Shown piece by piece: positions 11,134-21,459 of a DNA stretch of 64,000 nucleotides. The stretch is from the NCBI GenBank assembly GCA_963826505.1, contig CAWGXG010000009.1, positions 124,001 through 188,000 on the forward strand, given 5' to 3'. How positions within the stretch are numbered: position 1 is the first letter of the stretch; each line of letters starts with the position of its first letter. Below the pieces are notes generated by a model that saw only the letters and a program-made list of their open reading frames with translations, was not told the DNA's origin and searched no databases. Position numbers and translations under genes: made by a program. Origin of the DNA: CAWGXG01 sp963826505 (GTDB lineage Bacteria; Chloroflexota; Anaerolineae; Aggregatilineales; Aggregatilineaceae).

Positions 11134-11811
11134 ATGGACACTAATTCACTTTCCGCACGACAGAAGAAAATCCTGAAGTTCATCACGGCCTTCATCAGCA
11201 ATCACGGCTATCCACCCACCATCCGCGAGATCGGCGAATCGGTCGGCATCGCGTCAACGTCCGTCGTCAACTACAACTTGAACAAGCTGGTCGATCGCGG
11301 CTTGATCGAGCGCGCGCCCAAAGTCTCGCGCGGGTTGTGGCTGTCAGCGACCGAGGAAGCGCCAGAGCTGCCCGTCACCTATGCCGAGCCGCGATCGCTC
11401 GTCCCGGTGCCGCTCGTCGGCAAGATCGCGGCCAGCGCGCCCGTCGCGCTGCCGGGTGACGACGTGGGCTATTATTACGACGCCGATGATCTGATCGAGG
11501 TGCCACAAAGCATGGTCGGCGCGACAGGCCGCGACGATCTCTTCGCGCTGCGCGTGACCGGCGACTCGATGATCGATGCGATGGTCGCGGATGGAGATAT
11601 TGTGGTGCTGCGGCGGCAGAACGTCGCGCGCCACGGCGACATGGTGGCCGTATGGCTCAACGAGCGCGGCGAGACCACCCTCAAGAAATGGTATCCCGAA
11701 GGCAAGCAAGTCCGGCTGCAACCGGCCAATCCGACCATGGGCCCGATTTACGTCGACGCCGACAAGGTGAGCGTTCAGGGCCGCGTGTTGGCGGTACTGC
11801 GTTCGTTGTAA
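11134..11811 (+). CDS. lexA: LexA repressor, S24-family autopeptidase
   Basis: 225 residues. It represses SOS genes and cleaves itself when bound to RecA-ssDNA. Residues 1-65 form the winged helix (SARQKKILKFI, GYPPTIREIGESVGIAS, with the recognition helix before NLNKLVDRGLIER). The peptidase domain shows the catalytic Ser in GDSMIDAMVADGD and the Lys in ETTLKKWYPEG. The cleavage loop reads IAASAP where most LexA proteins have an Ala-Gly bond in AAGAP, so here the scissile bond would be Ala-Ser. The start is chosen at ATG 11134 (GGAG 8 nt upstream) over the upstream GTG at 11107, which precedes the ribosome binding site. An SOS box lies in its own promoter. Confidence 0.95.
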   Translation: MDTNSLSARQKKILKFITAFISNHGYPPTIREIGESVGIASTSVVNYNLNKLVDRGLIERAPKVSRGLWLSATEEAPELPVTYAEPRSLVPVPLVGKIAASAPVALPGDDVGYYYDADDLIEVPQSMVGATGRDDLFALRVTGDSMIDAMVADGDIVVLRRQNVARHGDMVAVWLNERGETTLKKWYPEGKQVRLQPANPTMGPIYVDADKVSVQGRVLAVLRSL

Positions 11812-11944
11812 TACCTGGCGCATTTGGCGCGTAGTTCGATCACCCGCTTTGCGGTTATTCTCAATTCCCCATTTTCGCCGAACGTGCTCCGTGCCGGTGA
11901 GGATTGGGGAGTCTGTGTTTCCGGGCCGGGCGCTATTCACCGGT

Positions 11945-12112
11945 TTACAGCGTGAAGCTGCCGATAATCCCCATAGCCGCTGGCTCACCCAGCGCATCCT
12001 CGCCCGGATGGGTCTGCACGTTGAATGCCACGTAGCGCGTGTCGCTGATCGGCGCGCCCACCCAGAACCCCACGACCGACATCATCGCAAAATCCGACCG
12101 CACCGCGTGCAT
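11945..12112 (-). pseudogene. Orphan 55-residue reading frame, probable 3' gene remnant
   Basis: A coherent, protein-like frame (RSDFAMMSVVGFWVG, SDTRYVAFNVQTHPG, ending GIIGSFTL) runs into TAA at 11945. The same frame stays open upstream to about 12141 and then enters AT-rich DNA unlike the rest of the window, with no start or ribosome binding site. It looks like the 3' end of a gene whose 5' part was lost. I do not recognise the family. It could also be a real small gene starting at ATG 12112. Confidence 0.35.
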
Positions 12113-12439
12113 GCCGCCGATCGACAGACCACAGAGCGGAATCGAAGTTATAAATTTACTTATATATCTATTAAGGAAAAACTAAATCCTTACGAAGTTA
12201 GTGATTTGTTAAGATCGAAATCACGTATGATAGTTAGAAGACGCAATCGTGGGAGCTGACCCTGTGGGTTGGCATAGTGTTTGGGACATACCCCTCAACG
12301 GGACATCTGACCATCTCATTTCTGCATGAGCGATTCCCACGAACACAGCAATGGCAATATTGGAATAATTGACGTAAAATAAAGATACATCCTCACGCAT
12401 ACATTAAGTCTTATGCAAAGCCTTCAGGAGAACGGGGTA
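12113..12439. other. Intergenic region with an AT-rich patch
   Basis: About 100 bases (12140-12245) are markedly AT rich, with runs such as TATAAATTTACTTATATATC, in an otherwise GC-rich window. No gene is supported here; the + frame 11849-12259 that spans it has no recognisable domain and antisenses the orphan frame. The start of the downstream response-regulator gene at 12440 has AGGAG at 12427-12431. Confidence 0.45.
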
Positions 12440-13573
12440 ATGGCCACAGTACTCGTGATTGAAGATGAGGACGACCTTCGAGACAATATCGTCAACATGC
12501 TTGGCTTCGAAGGGTTCGACGTAATTGGAGCAGAAAACGGGGCAATCGGGTCGGACATGGCGCGCCAACATCTGCCCGACATCATCGTATGCGACATCAT
12601 GATGCCCGCGATGGATGGATACGATGTGCTGCTCGGCCTGCGTAGCAATCCGGTGACCAGCGTGATTCCGTTCATCTTCCTGACGGCCAAAGCTGGGCGC
12701 GATCAACTGCGCGCCGGAATGGAATTGGGCGCTGATGATTACATCGCCAAACCGTTCAGCTATTCTGAACTACTCTCGGCCATCTCGTCCCGTCTCGAAC
12801 GCAATCGCGCGATCCAGGCCGAATACGAGGCGCAGATCAACACCATGCGCCAGGCCATTGTCCACGCCCTGCCCCCTGAGCTACACGCGCCGCTCACGAG
12901 CGTGATTGGCTATGCTGAACGCATCAGCACCCAGTCGGAGGAACTCACGGTCACGCAGATCGCGACGATGTCCGAAACGATTCTCCGTTCCAGCCAGCGG
13001 CTTCACCGCGAGATCGAGAATTACCTGCTGTACGCCCAGCTCGAAATCATGCATATTGCCCCAGAACGCGTGATCGTGGCACGCGAGCGCCATATCAAGC
13101 GCCCTGACCTGATCATTGCGTCGACCGCACGTGACAAGGCAAGCGAGTACCACCGTGAGGCCGACCTCCATGTGGAGCTGGAACCCGCCGACATCCAGGC
13201 CGCGCGCGATACGCTCGGGCGCATCGTCAACGAAGTGGTTGACAACGCGTTCCTATATTCCGGTCCTGGCCTGCTGGTGACGATTACCGCGCGGGTCGAA
13301 GCGGGTCATTACGCCGTTCGCATCACCGATCAGGGACCCGGCATTTCGCCCGAGGTCATCGAGCGCCTTACGCAGCCGTGGCACTTCAACCGCCAGCTCA
13401 ACCCGTATGAGCGCACTGGCCTCGGCCTGATCATTGTGGGGCACATGGTCAGAGCGCATCACGGCACGCTGACTATCGAGAATGTGCCCAACGCGGGCGC
13501 TCAAATCACCATCACTTTTCAGCTGGAACCGCCCGATGATTTTATCGCTGAGAATCAAGATCAAGGAAGCTAA
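12440..13573 (+). CDS. Response regulator-histidine kinase hybrid (REC-HisKA-HATPase)
   Basis: 377 residues. Residues 1-120 are a receiver: acidic pocket VIEDEDD, phospho-acceptor Asp in IVCDIMMPAMDG, the conserved Lys in AKPFSYSEL. A helical segment and a HisKA-like dimerisation region follow (LPPELHAPLTSVIGY; the His is in an ExH-xPL H-box), then an HATPase with N box (NEVVDNAFLYS), G1 (DQGPGISPE) and G2 (RTGLGLIIV). No transmembrane segment, so cytoplasmic. The receiver-first order suits a relay in which phosphorylation of the receiver controls its own kinase. Start ATG 12440 preferred over 12413 because AGGAG lies between them. The next gene is another histidine kinase 139 bases on. Confidence 0.9.
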   Translation: MATVLVIEDEDDLRDNIVNMLGFEGFDVIGAENGAIGSDMARQHLPDIIVCDIMMPAMDGYDVLLGLRSNPVTSVIPFIFLTAKAGRDQLRAGMELGADDYIAKPFSYSELLSAISSRLERNRAIQAEYEAQINTMRQAIVHALPPELHAPLTSVIGYAERISTQSEELTVTQIATMSETILRSSQRLHREIENYLLYAQLEIMHIAPERVIVARERHIKRPDLIIASTARDKASEYHREADLHVELEPADIQAARDTLGRIVNEVVDNAFLYSGPGLLVTITARVEAGHYAVRITDQGPGISPEVIERLTQPWHFNRQLNPYERTGLGLIIVGHMVRAHHGTLTIENVPNAGAQITITFQLEPPDDFIAENQDQGS

Positions 13574-13618
13574 ACCCTTTGACTTAACGGCCGACAGCGC
13601 CAGCCTGACAGGTGATGT

Positions 13619-13647
13619 CTGACATCCTTGATTTTCCGTAATACAAT
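13619..13647 (+). promoter_or_regulatory. Putative promoter of the PAS/GAF kinase gene
   Basis: CTGACA at 13619-13624 and TACAAT at 13642-13647 with a 17-base spacer. It would start transcription near 13654, favouring the ATG at 13713 over that at 13659. Confidence 0.55.
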
Positions 13648-13712
13648 GAGACGGAGAGATGCTGCATGTCACGAACAGGAACTTAGGGGGCGACCTAGGG
13701 AAAAGCAGAATC

Positions 13713-16373
13713 ATGGACGAACACCCACGCGGCGACATTAAAACCATCTCACTGGCTTTCGATCAAGACCTGTTTATGGTGGCAATCACCGATTTAGAGG
13801 GTCGGATTCAGTCCGTTAATCCTGCTTACACGCGTCACACTGGCTTCACCCTGGCGGATGTGGAGGGTACCCTCGCCCCTGTCCTCAACAACGACGCCGC
13901 CGATCGCTGGGCGGCGCTGCGCAGTCAACGAGCCTGGCGCGGCGATTTCTTGAACACCGCCCGGGACGGATCCCCCTATTGGGAGCAGGTCACGATCCTG
14001 CCCCTTCTGGATGATCACGGCAGCCTGGCGCAGTGGTGCATCCAGTCCGAAGACATCACCGCGATCCGTTGGGAACACGCCGCACGGGCCAAAGGGCGAG
14101 CCAACACCCAATTTCTGCACGAGACCACCACTCGCCTGAACAGCACGCTCGATCTGGACGAGATTTACGATACCCTGCAGGCGATCCTGGCCCAGACCAT
14201 GCCGTGTGACGGCATGTTCGTGTCGGCCTATACACCCGAAGATAACCTGATTCGCTGTCGTGCAGGCTGGGGCGACGAAGGAAAGTTAGATGTCAGCCAA
14301 CTGCCCCCCATCCCGTTGTCACCGGAAGGCACCGGCACCCAAAGCATCGCTATACGCACTGGCCAATCGCTGCTCCTCTCCGATTATCAACAGTACATGC
14401 GCACCGCCGAGACGAGTTACTACGTTGACAGCCAAAGCCAGCTGCACGATGTCGAGACGATTCCCGAAGAGGAAGATGTCACCCGTTCCGCGCTGATCGT
14501 GCCGCTAAAGCTGGGCGAAGAAGTGATTGGCGTGGTGCAGGTGTTCAGTTATCGTCGCGATGCGTACACCCGCGACGATCTGAACATTCTCGAAGCGCTT
14601 GCCCTGCACGTCGCCTCGGCAACCGCCAACGCGGAGTTGTACGGCAAAGCCCAACGCGAGCTGATCGAGCGCCGCCGGGCCGAAGAAGCCGAGCGCGAAC
14701 AACGGACTCTGGCGGAAGCCCTGGCCGATATGGCCGCGACGATCAACAGCGCGCTCGATCTCAAGGAGGTTTTTGAGCGTATGCTGGCCAACGTTGAGCG
14801 GGTAGTTCCGCACGACGCCGCGACGATCGCGCTGCTGGAAGACGGCTATTCTCGCTTCGTCCACTTTGATGGTTATGATCGTTACGGTCCCACCGATAGT
14901 CTGCTCACTCTGCGCCTGCCCGTGGATGCGTATGAAAATCTGCGCGTCATGGTCGAAACGCGCCGGCCCTTTGTCATTGACGATACGCGCCAGGTGTCCA
15001 CCTGGATCAAACCCGCCTCAGAAAATGCCCTCCGGGCGTATCTGGGCGCGCCGATCCAGCGCGAGGGTGACGTCCTGGGCTTCATCAGCCTGCGCAGCGA
15101 AACGCCGGGGTTCTTCACATCGCAGCACGCGGCCCGTCTGCAAGCCTTCGCCGATCAGGCGGCGGTCGCCATCCGCAACGGGCGCCTGTTCGAGGCCGTG
15201 CAGCAGTACGCGCAGGACCTGGAACAGCGCGTCGCAGAACGTACGGCCGCATTGGTCGCCAGCCAAGAACTGGCCCAGGCCCAATATCGCGGCGTGCCGG
15301 TGCCGACGCTCACTTGGCAGTATGTCCCGGACGAAGACGATTTTGAGCTGATCAACTTCAATGACGCAGCGGAAGAAGCGACAGCGGGCCTCATCGTCAA
15401 CATGCGCGGTGGCAGAGCCCGCCAATTGTACGCCACGCAACCACACACCAGCGAACAGATTGCGTACTGCTACCGAGAACGCACGCAGTTGGAAGAAGAG
15501 GCGTATTACACTTACATCACCACCGGTCAGACCCGCTTTCTGCTGATGCGCTACGCGTACATTGCGCCCGACCTGGTGCTGGTTCACACGCTCGATCTCA
15601 CCGAGCGCAAGCGCGCCGAACAGGCGCTCGAAATGGCGTTGCAGCGCGAAAAAGAGCTGAGCGAAATGAAGACGCACTTCATTTCGACGGTCTCGCACGA
15701 ATTTCGCACGCCGCTGGCCATCATCCAATCCAGCGCCGAAACGCTGCGCTCGTACAGCGACAAGCTGTCCGAAGATGAGAAGTTGACGCGTCTTGAGCGC
15801 ATCGAAACCGCGGTTCAGCGGGCGGCAAATTTGTTGGACAACGTGCTCACGATCAGCCGGGCCGAATCCGGAAAGCTGCGCTATCAGCCGGTCGAGATCG
15901 ACGTCGCGGCACTGTGTACCGAGATCGCCTCGGATGTTGCCCTGGGATTTTCGGACGTCCCGATCAAGGTTGTCGTGGCGCATCCGTGCACCAAAGCATA
16001 CGTCGACGAACAGCTTTTGCGGCTGATTGTGGCGAATCTGCTCTCCAACGCCGCCAAATATTCCTCCCCGCCCGATGCCTCGGTCACGATCACATTGGAT
16101 TGCACCGATTCCGACCTGATGCTGAGCGTGCATGATGAGGGGATCGGCATTCCTCACGACGACCAACCTCATATTTTCGATACCTTCTACCGAGGCAGCA
16201 ACGTGCACCGGCGGCCCGGCACCGGGCTGGGACTGTCCATCGCGCGACAGGGCATCGAGCAGCACGGCGGCTCGATCACCTTTGCCAGCGAAGAAGGACG
16301 CGGCTCGACTTTCACGGTCCGGCTGCCGCTCCACGCCGCCGTGCTTGACGAGGGTCAGGCCACTGTGAAATAG
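13713..16373 (+). CDS. PAS-GAF-GAF sensor histidine kinase
   Basis: 886 residues with no obvious membrane segment. In order: PAS (DLFMVAITDLEGRIQSVNPAY...), GAF 1 (~130-320, beginning TTTRLNSTLDLDEIYDTL), GAF 2 (~340-500), a helical linker (LEQRVAERTAALVASQ), a PAS-like region, HisKA with H-box (FISTVSHEFRTPLAI) and HATPase with N (NLLSNAAKYS), G1 (DEGIGIP), F (FDTFYRG) and G2 (GTGLGLSIA) boxes. It should autophosphorylate in response to a cytoplasmic ligand or redox signal. Start ATG 13713 has AGGGA ~11 nt upstream; ATG 13659 would add 18 residues but lies almost on the predicted transcription start. The adjacent receiver-kinase at 12440 is its plausible partner. Confidence 0.88.
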   Translation: MDEHPRGDIKTISLAFDQDLFMVAITDLEGRIQSVNPAYTRHTGFTLADVEGTLAPVLNNDAADRWAALRSQRAWRGDFLNTARDGSPYWEQVTILPLLDDHGSLAQWCIQSEDITAIRWEHAARAKGRANTQFLHETTTRLNSTLDLDEIYDTLQAILAQTMPCDGMFVSAYTPEDNLIRCRAGWGDEGKLDVSQLPPIPLSPEGTGTQSIAIRTGQSLLLSDYQQYMRTAETSYYVDSQSQLHDVETIPEEEDVTRSALIVPLKLGEEVIGVVQVFSYRRDAYTRDDLNILEALALHVASATANAELYGKAQRELIERRRAEEAEREQRTLAEALADMAATINSALDLKEVFERMLANVERVVPHDAATIALLEDGYSRFVHFDGYDRYGPTDSLLTLRLPVDAYENLRVMVETRRPFVIDDTRQVSTWIKPASENALRAYLGAPIQREGDVLGFISLRSETPGFFTSQHAARLQAFADQAAVAIRNGRLFEAVQQYAQDLEQRVAERTAALVASQELAQAQYRGVPVPTLTWQYVPDEDDFELINFNDAAEEATAGLIVNMRGGRARQLYATQPHTSEQIAYCYRERTQLEEEAYYTYITTGQTRFLLMRYAYIAPDLVLVHTLDLTERKRAEQALEMALQREKELSEMKTHFISTVSHEFRTPLAIIQSSAETLRSYSDKLSEDEKLTRLERIETAVQRAANLLDNVLTISRAESGKLRYQPVEIDVAALCTEIASDVALGFSDVPIKVVVAHPCTKAYVDEQLLRLIVANLLSNAAKYSSPPDASVTITLDCTDSDLMLSVHDEGIGIPHDDQPHIFDTFYRGSNVHRRPGTGLGLSIARQGIEQHGGSITFASEEGRGSTFTVRLPLHAAVLDEGQATVK

Positions 16374-16500
16374 GCAAACTCGGCCCGCCTTTACTATGAT
16401 CTTAGGCGGGCGTGGTGGTCGATCCCCTCACCGCACACACTCCCGCCCACTGCGCAGCCAAACTTCAGCGCCACATGACAACACACGGGAGGAAGCCAGC

Positions 16501-17268
16501 ATGTTGACGGGTAAAACCGCTTTAGTGACAGGGGGAGCCGGTGACCTCGGCAACGCGATGGCCCTGGCTCTGGCGCAGTCCGGCGCGAACGTAGCCGTGT
16601 GGGATGTCCGGCCCCGGCACCAGATCGCCGGGCGGCTGAAACCAATCGCAGCGACAGGCGCGCGCGTCTTGTACCAGCAGGTGGACGTGCGCCAGCGCGC
16701 CAAAGTCGATGCCGCGCTCGAAACGCTGGTCAGTGAATTGGGCGGGCTCGATATTGCGTGTGTGAACGCGGGCATCGTGGAATCCGCGCCGTTTCTGCAA
16801 ATCGCGCTCGAAAGCTGGAAGCGCCATCTGGACGTCAACCTGACCGGCGCATTCAACGTCGCGCAAGCCGCGGCCCGTCAGATGGTCAGCTCTGAGACGC
16901 AGGGGCGCATCATTTTTACTTCAAGCTGGGTGGCCGAAATCCCCTGGCCGGACATCACCGCCTACACCGTGAGTAAAGCCGGACTCAACATGCTGATGAA
17001 ACAGATGGCGCGCGAACTGGCCGTGCATGGCATCCGCGTCAACGCCGTCGCGCCGGGCATCGTGCGGGCCGGGCTGGCCGGTCGCCAGCTCGAAGAAGAA
17101 GCCGATTACGCCGCGCGCGTGGCGAAAGTGATTCCGCTGGGCGATCCCGGTACGCCAGTCGAGATCGCGCAGGCGGTGCTTTACCTCACCAGTCCGCAGG
17201 CGGCATACATGACCGGCTCCGTCCTGACGATTGACGGCGGCTGCTCGTTATTCCAGTTTGACCAGTAG
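16501..17268 (+). CDS. Short-chain dehydrogenase/reductase
   Basis: 255 residues, classical SDR length. Cofactor motif TGGAGDLG, NAG motif (CVNAGIV), catalytic Ser (FTSSW) and YxxxK (YTVSKAG), ending MTGSVLTIDGG. The start is ATG 16501 with GGGAGGAAG 5-12 nt upstream; the frame extends further left but without a ribosome binding site. It is the first gene of a sugar-acid cluster, so it probably oxidises a sugar (pentose-type) to its lactone, as XylB-like SDRs do. The substrate cannot be told from sequence. Confidence 0.85.
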   Translation: MLTGKTALVTGGAGDLGNAMALALAQSGANVAVWDVRPRHQIAGRLKPIAATGARVLYQQVDVRQRAKVDAALETLVSELGGLDIACVNAGIVESAPFLQIALESWKRHLDVNLTGAFNVAQAAARQMVSSETQGRIIFTSSWVAEIPWPDITAYTVSKAGLNMLMKQMARELAVHGIRVNAVAPGIVRAGLAGRQLEEEADYAARVAKVIPLGDPGTPVEIAQAVLYLTSPQAAYMTGSVLTIDGGCSLFQFDQ

Positions 17269-17299
17269 CGCGCACGTGCGGCGACAGCCGCGAGAAGGG

Positions 17300-17420
17300 A
17301 TGCGACTGGCGGGCAAGATCGCGCTGGCGACGGGTGCTGCGCGTGGGATCGAATGTGGGGTGGCGAAGCATTGGCGCAGAGCGCGAACATGGTCGGCGAG
17401 GCGCAGGGCTGCCCGTAAAG
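17300..17420 (+). pseudogene. Remnant of a second SDR gene
   Basis: An ATG at 17300 behind AGAAGGG opens MRLAGKIALATGAARGIE, the standard start of an SDR Rossmann fold (TGAARGI). The frame then degenerates within 30 residues and no SDR body follows before the FAH gene at 17436. This is best read as the stump of a duplicated dehydrogenase gene. Confidence 0.55.
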
Positions 17421-17435
17421 CACTGGGAGAACACG

Positions 17436-18374
<939 letters not shown>

Positions 18375-18375
18375 G

Positions 18376-18440
18376 ACTGGCCTCACCCCCTAATCCCCCT
18401 CCCCATTCAAACATGGGGAGGGGCCGGGAGTGAGGCCCTC
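18376..18440 (+). repeat. Hairpin repeat, copy 1 of a dispersed pair
   Basis: CTGGCCTCACCCCC near 18379, CCATTCAAACATGG in the middle and GGGAGTGAGGCC at the end form a long imperfect hairpin (GGCCTC pairs with GAGGCC). The same layout, with CCATTCAAGATGG in the centre, recurs at 48773-48836. Here it lies between two genes of the sugar-acid cluster. Confidence 0.6.
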
Positions 18441-18462
18441 TTGCTCAACGTGAGGGGAAACC

Positions 18463-19671
18463 ATGAAAATTACCGCGATCGAATCACTGCAATGGGCGGA
18501 ATACCCGCGCTTGCTGGTCGTGCGCGTCCACACCGACTCCGGGCTGATCGGCCTGGGCGAGACAGTGGACAAAATTCCCGGCGCAAAAGGCGCGCTGCAC
18601 GGCACGATCGCGCCTCTGGTGCTCGGCCAGGACCCGCTCGACATCGAAGGGCTGTGGCGCTTCGTGATGGACAACATCATGTATCACGGCTACGCGGGCG
18701 CGGAAACACGCGCGCTGTCGGCGGTCGAGGTGGCGCTGTGGGATATCATGGGTCAAGCATTACGGCGCGCCGCTGTATCACCTGCTGGGCGGCAAAACGC
18801 GCAACCGCATCCCGACCTATAACACCTGCATTGGCTTCGGCCCAGTGCAGGATTACGCCGCGTGGCACGACCGACGCCGGAGCGCTGGCCAAAAGCCTGC
18901 TGGCCGACGGCATCCGCGCCATGAAAATCTGGCCGTTCGACCGCTTCAGCGAAGCCTCGTTCGGGCAGTACATCAGCCGCGCCGAGCGTCGAGGCCGGGC
19001 TGAAGCCCGTGCGCCAGATTCGCGACGCGGTCGGGCGACGCGATGGAAATCGGCATCGAGTGCCATTTCCGCTGGAATCGCACCAGCATCGAGCGCATCG
19101 CGCGCGGCGCTGGAACCTTACAACATCCTGTTTCTGGAAGACGTGCTGCCGCCGGTCTATCCCGACGAGATCAAGCTGGTGTGCGCAGCCGCACCACGAT
19201 CCCGATCATCGGCTCCGAGCTGCTGATGACGCGCTGGCAGCTCCGCGAATGGCTGGAAAAACACGTTTCGCAGATCGTCATGACCGACCCGGTGTGGAAC
19301 GGCGGCATCGGCGAGACGCGCAAGATCGCCGCGCTGGCCGAGACGTTCGGGGTGCCGCTGGTGCTGCACAACGTCGCCGGGCCGATCTGCCACGCGGCCG
19401 CGATGCACCTGGGCAGCGCACATTCCCAACCTGTATTTATGTGGAATCGGTGCGCGCATTCTACCAGACCTATTTCCCGATCCTGAGCGATCTCAGCGTG
19501 GAAGTGACGGCCGGCACTCTGCCCGTGCCAGAGGGGCCAGGGCTGGGCGTGACCCTCCGCCCGGAAGTACTGACACGCGCTGACCTGACGCGGGACGTGT
19601 CCGAGGGCGAAGGGTTGGCGCAGGGTCGCCGCGCGATGGGCGATCATTGGGCCGTCGAGAATATACGTTAA
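18463..19671 (+). pseudogene. Enolase-superfamily (mandelate racemase/muconate-lactonizing type) sugar-acid dehydratase, multiply frameshifted
   Basis: Begins MKITAIESLQWAEYP at ATG 18463 and ends GDHWAVENIR at TAA 19671; joining frames gives ~400 residues, normal for the family. Recognisable blocks in order: capping domain (VVRVHTDSGLIGLGET), LWDI, GAPLYHLLGGK, MKIWPFD (catalytic Lys region), GIECHFRWN, FLEDVLPP and IIGSELL (metal-ligand strands), and HNVAGPICHAAAMHL. About eight shifts separate them (near 18757, 18870, 18988, 19035, 19108, 19190, 19411, 19437), nearly all curable by removing one base. Amino acid conservation across the breaks implies they are very recent or are sequence errors. 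Likely dehydrates an aldonate to a 2-keto-3-deoxy acid for the FAH protein upstream. Confidence 0.75.
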
Positions 19672-19679
19672 CCGGTATT

Positions 19680-19720
19680 GTTTTTCTGTGCGTTCTCCGC
19701 GTTCTCTGCGGTGAATGCTC
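19680..19720 (+). repeat. REP-like CTCTGCGGTGA repeat
   Basis: GCGTTCTCCGCGTTCTCTGCGGTGA is closely related to the right arm of the inverted repeat at 36850-36936 and to the reverse complement of 38714-38740. A short dispersed intergenic repeat. Confidence 0.55.
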
Positions 19721-19741
19721 TTGTATTCATCGGAGGACTGC

Positions 19742-21338
19742 ATGACTGATCTGACCGGCCACAACTGGATCGCCGGGACGCCCAGCCGCGAGGGCGACCG
19801 CACCTTCACCAGCATCAATCCGCGCACGCGCGAACCGGGCGACATCGCCTTTGCCGACGCCACGCCCGCCGAGATCGACCGCGCTGTGACGGCGGCGGCG
19901 CATGCCTTCGAGGCGCTGCGCCACGCGTCCGCGCAGCGTCTGGCGGAGTTTCTCGATCGCATCGCGGACGAGATCGAAGCGTTGGGCGATGAGCTGTTAC
20001 AGACGGCCGACTGGGAAACCGAACTCGGAATCCCGCGCCTGACCGGCGAGCGGAGCCGCACGACTGGCCAACTGCGCAAATTCGGCGCGCTGCTGCGCGA
20101 AGGCTCCTACGTGGGCGCGATCATCGATACCGCCCAGCCGGACCGCCAGCCCGGCCCGCGTCCCGACATCCGGCGCATGCTGTTCCCGATCGGGCCGGTG
20201 GGCGTGTTTTCGGCCAGTAACTTCCCGTTCGCGTTTGCGGTGGCGGGCGGCGATACGGCGTCGGCTTTTGCGGCGGGCTGCCCGGTGATCGTCAAAGGGC
20301 ATCCCGGCCACCCGGCCACCTCGGAACTGTTCGCCAGGGCGATCGGGCGCGCGGTGGAGGCGTGTGGGTTTCCGCCGGGGACATTCTCGTTGCTGCAAGG
20401 CGCGGGCACCAACGTTGGGCAGATTCTGGTGCAGCACCCGCTGCTGGAAGCGGTCGGCTTTACGGGATCGCTGCGCGGCGGGCGCGCCCTGTTCGATACG
20501 GCGGCCCGCCGTCCGCGCCCGATCCCCGTCTACGCGGAGATGGGCAGCGTCAACCCGGTGTTCTTGCTGCCGGGAGCCGTACGCGCCGGGGGCGAGGCGC
20601 TGGCAGAAGGCATCGCCGCCTCGGTGACACTCGGCGCGGGGCAGTTCTGCACCAACCCCGGCCTGATCCTGGTACAAGAAGGCCCGGACAGCGCCGCGCT
20701 GATCGACGGCATTACGGCGCGCATGAGCGCCCGCGCGCCGGGCGTCCTGCTCAACGAATCGATTCAGCGCGGGCTGGCCCAAACCGTCGCCGGCACGCTG
20801 GCGCGGCCTGACGTGGTCCAGTTGACTGGCGGCGCGATCGTGGCCTGCGCGCCGTACTGCTTCGATAACACCGTCATGCAGACCACCGCCGCCGCGCTGC
20901 TGCAAGATGACGCCCTGCAAACCGAGCATTTCGGCCCGGTGACGCTGATCGTCGTGTGCGCGTCGGAAGACGAGATGCTGCGCAGCGGCCCGCCATCTAC
21001 ACGGCAGCTTGAGCGCGTCGATCCATGCAACGGCAGACGAAGGCGACGCAGCGGATCGGTTGGCGGACATCCTGCGCGAGAAAGCGGGCCGCCTGATCTG
21101 GAACGGCTTCCCGACCGGCGTCGAAGTGGTCGCCAGTATGCAGCACGGCGGGCCATACCCGGCCACAACCGCGCCCGCGACGACCTCGGTCGGCATGACG
21201 GCCATCACGCGCTTTTTGCGCCCGGTGGCCTTCCAGAATGCGCCACCGTCTGCCCTGCCGGACGCGCTGCAAGACGCGAATCCGCTCGGCATCTGGCGCG
21301 TCGTGGACGACGTGCTGACCCGCGATCCGATCGACTGA
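19742..21338 (+). CDS. 2-oxoglutarate semialdehyde dehydrogenase (one frameshift)
   Basis: Start ATG 19742 (GGAGGA upstream), restored length ~530 residues. It oxidises 2-oxoglutarate semialdehyde to 2-oxoglutarate with NAD(P)+. Features of the KGSADH-type aldehyde dehydrogenase: SNFPFAFAVAGGDTASA, KGHPGHPATSE, catalytic Glu in YAEMGSVNP and catalytic Cys in GAGQFCTNPG. The frame breaks at ~20984 (CTGCGC-A-GCGGCC, an extra A); in the next frame the protein resumes as LHGSLSASIHATADE, then WNGFPTGVEVV and a normal C-terminus to TGA 21338. Without correction the track runs into unrelated sequence. It is the last step of the proposed Weimberg-like route. Confidence 0.85.
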
Positions 21339-21459
21339 CCCTGACGCGCCAACGGGTTACAATCGGCCTCACCTCTGGGTAAGAGGGGAACCCGGCTCTG
21401 CCGGAAGGGCCAGAGGCGAAGCTGGTGAATTCTGTTCATGAGTGTGGGAGGATACGGTT

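Noticed and set aside
11849..12259. 136-aa plus-strand frame after lexA
   Set aside because: Antisense to a coherent minus-strand frame, no domain, no ribosome binding site, crosses the AT-rich patch.
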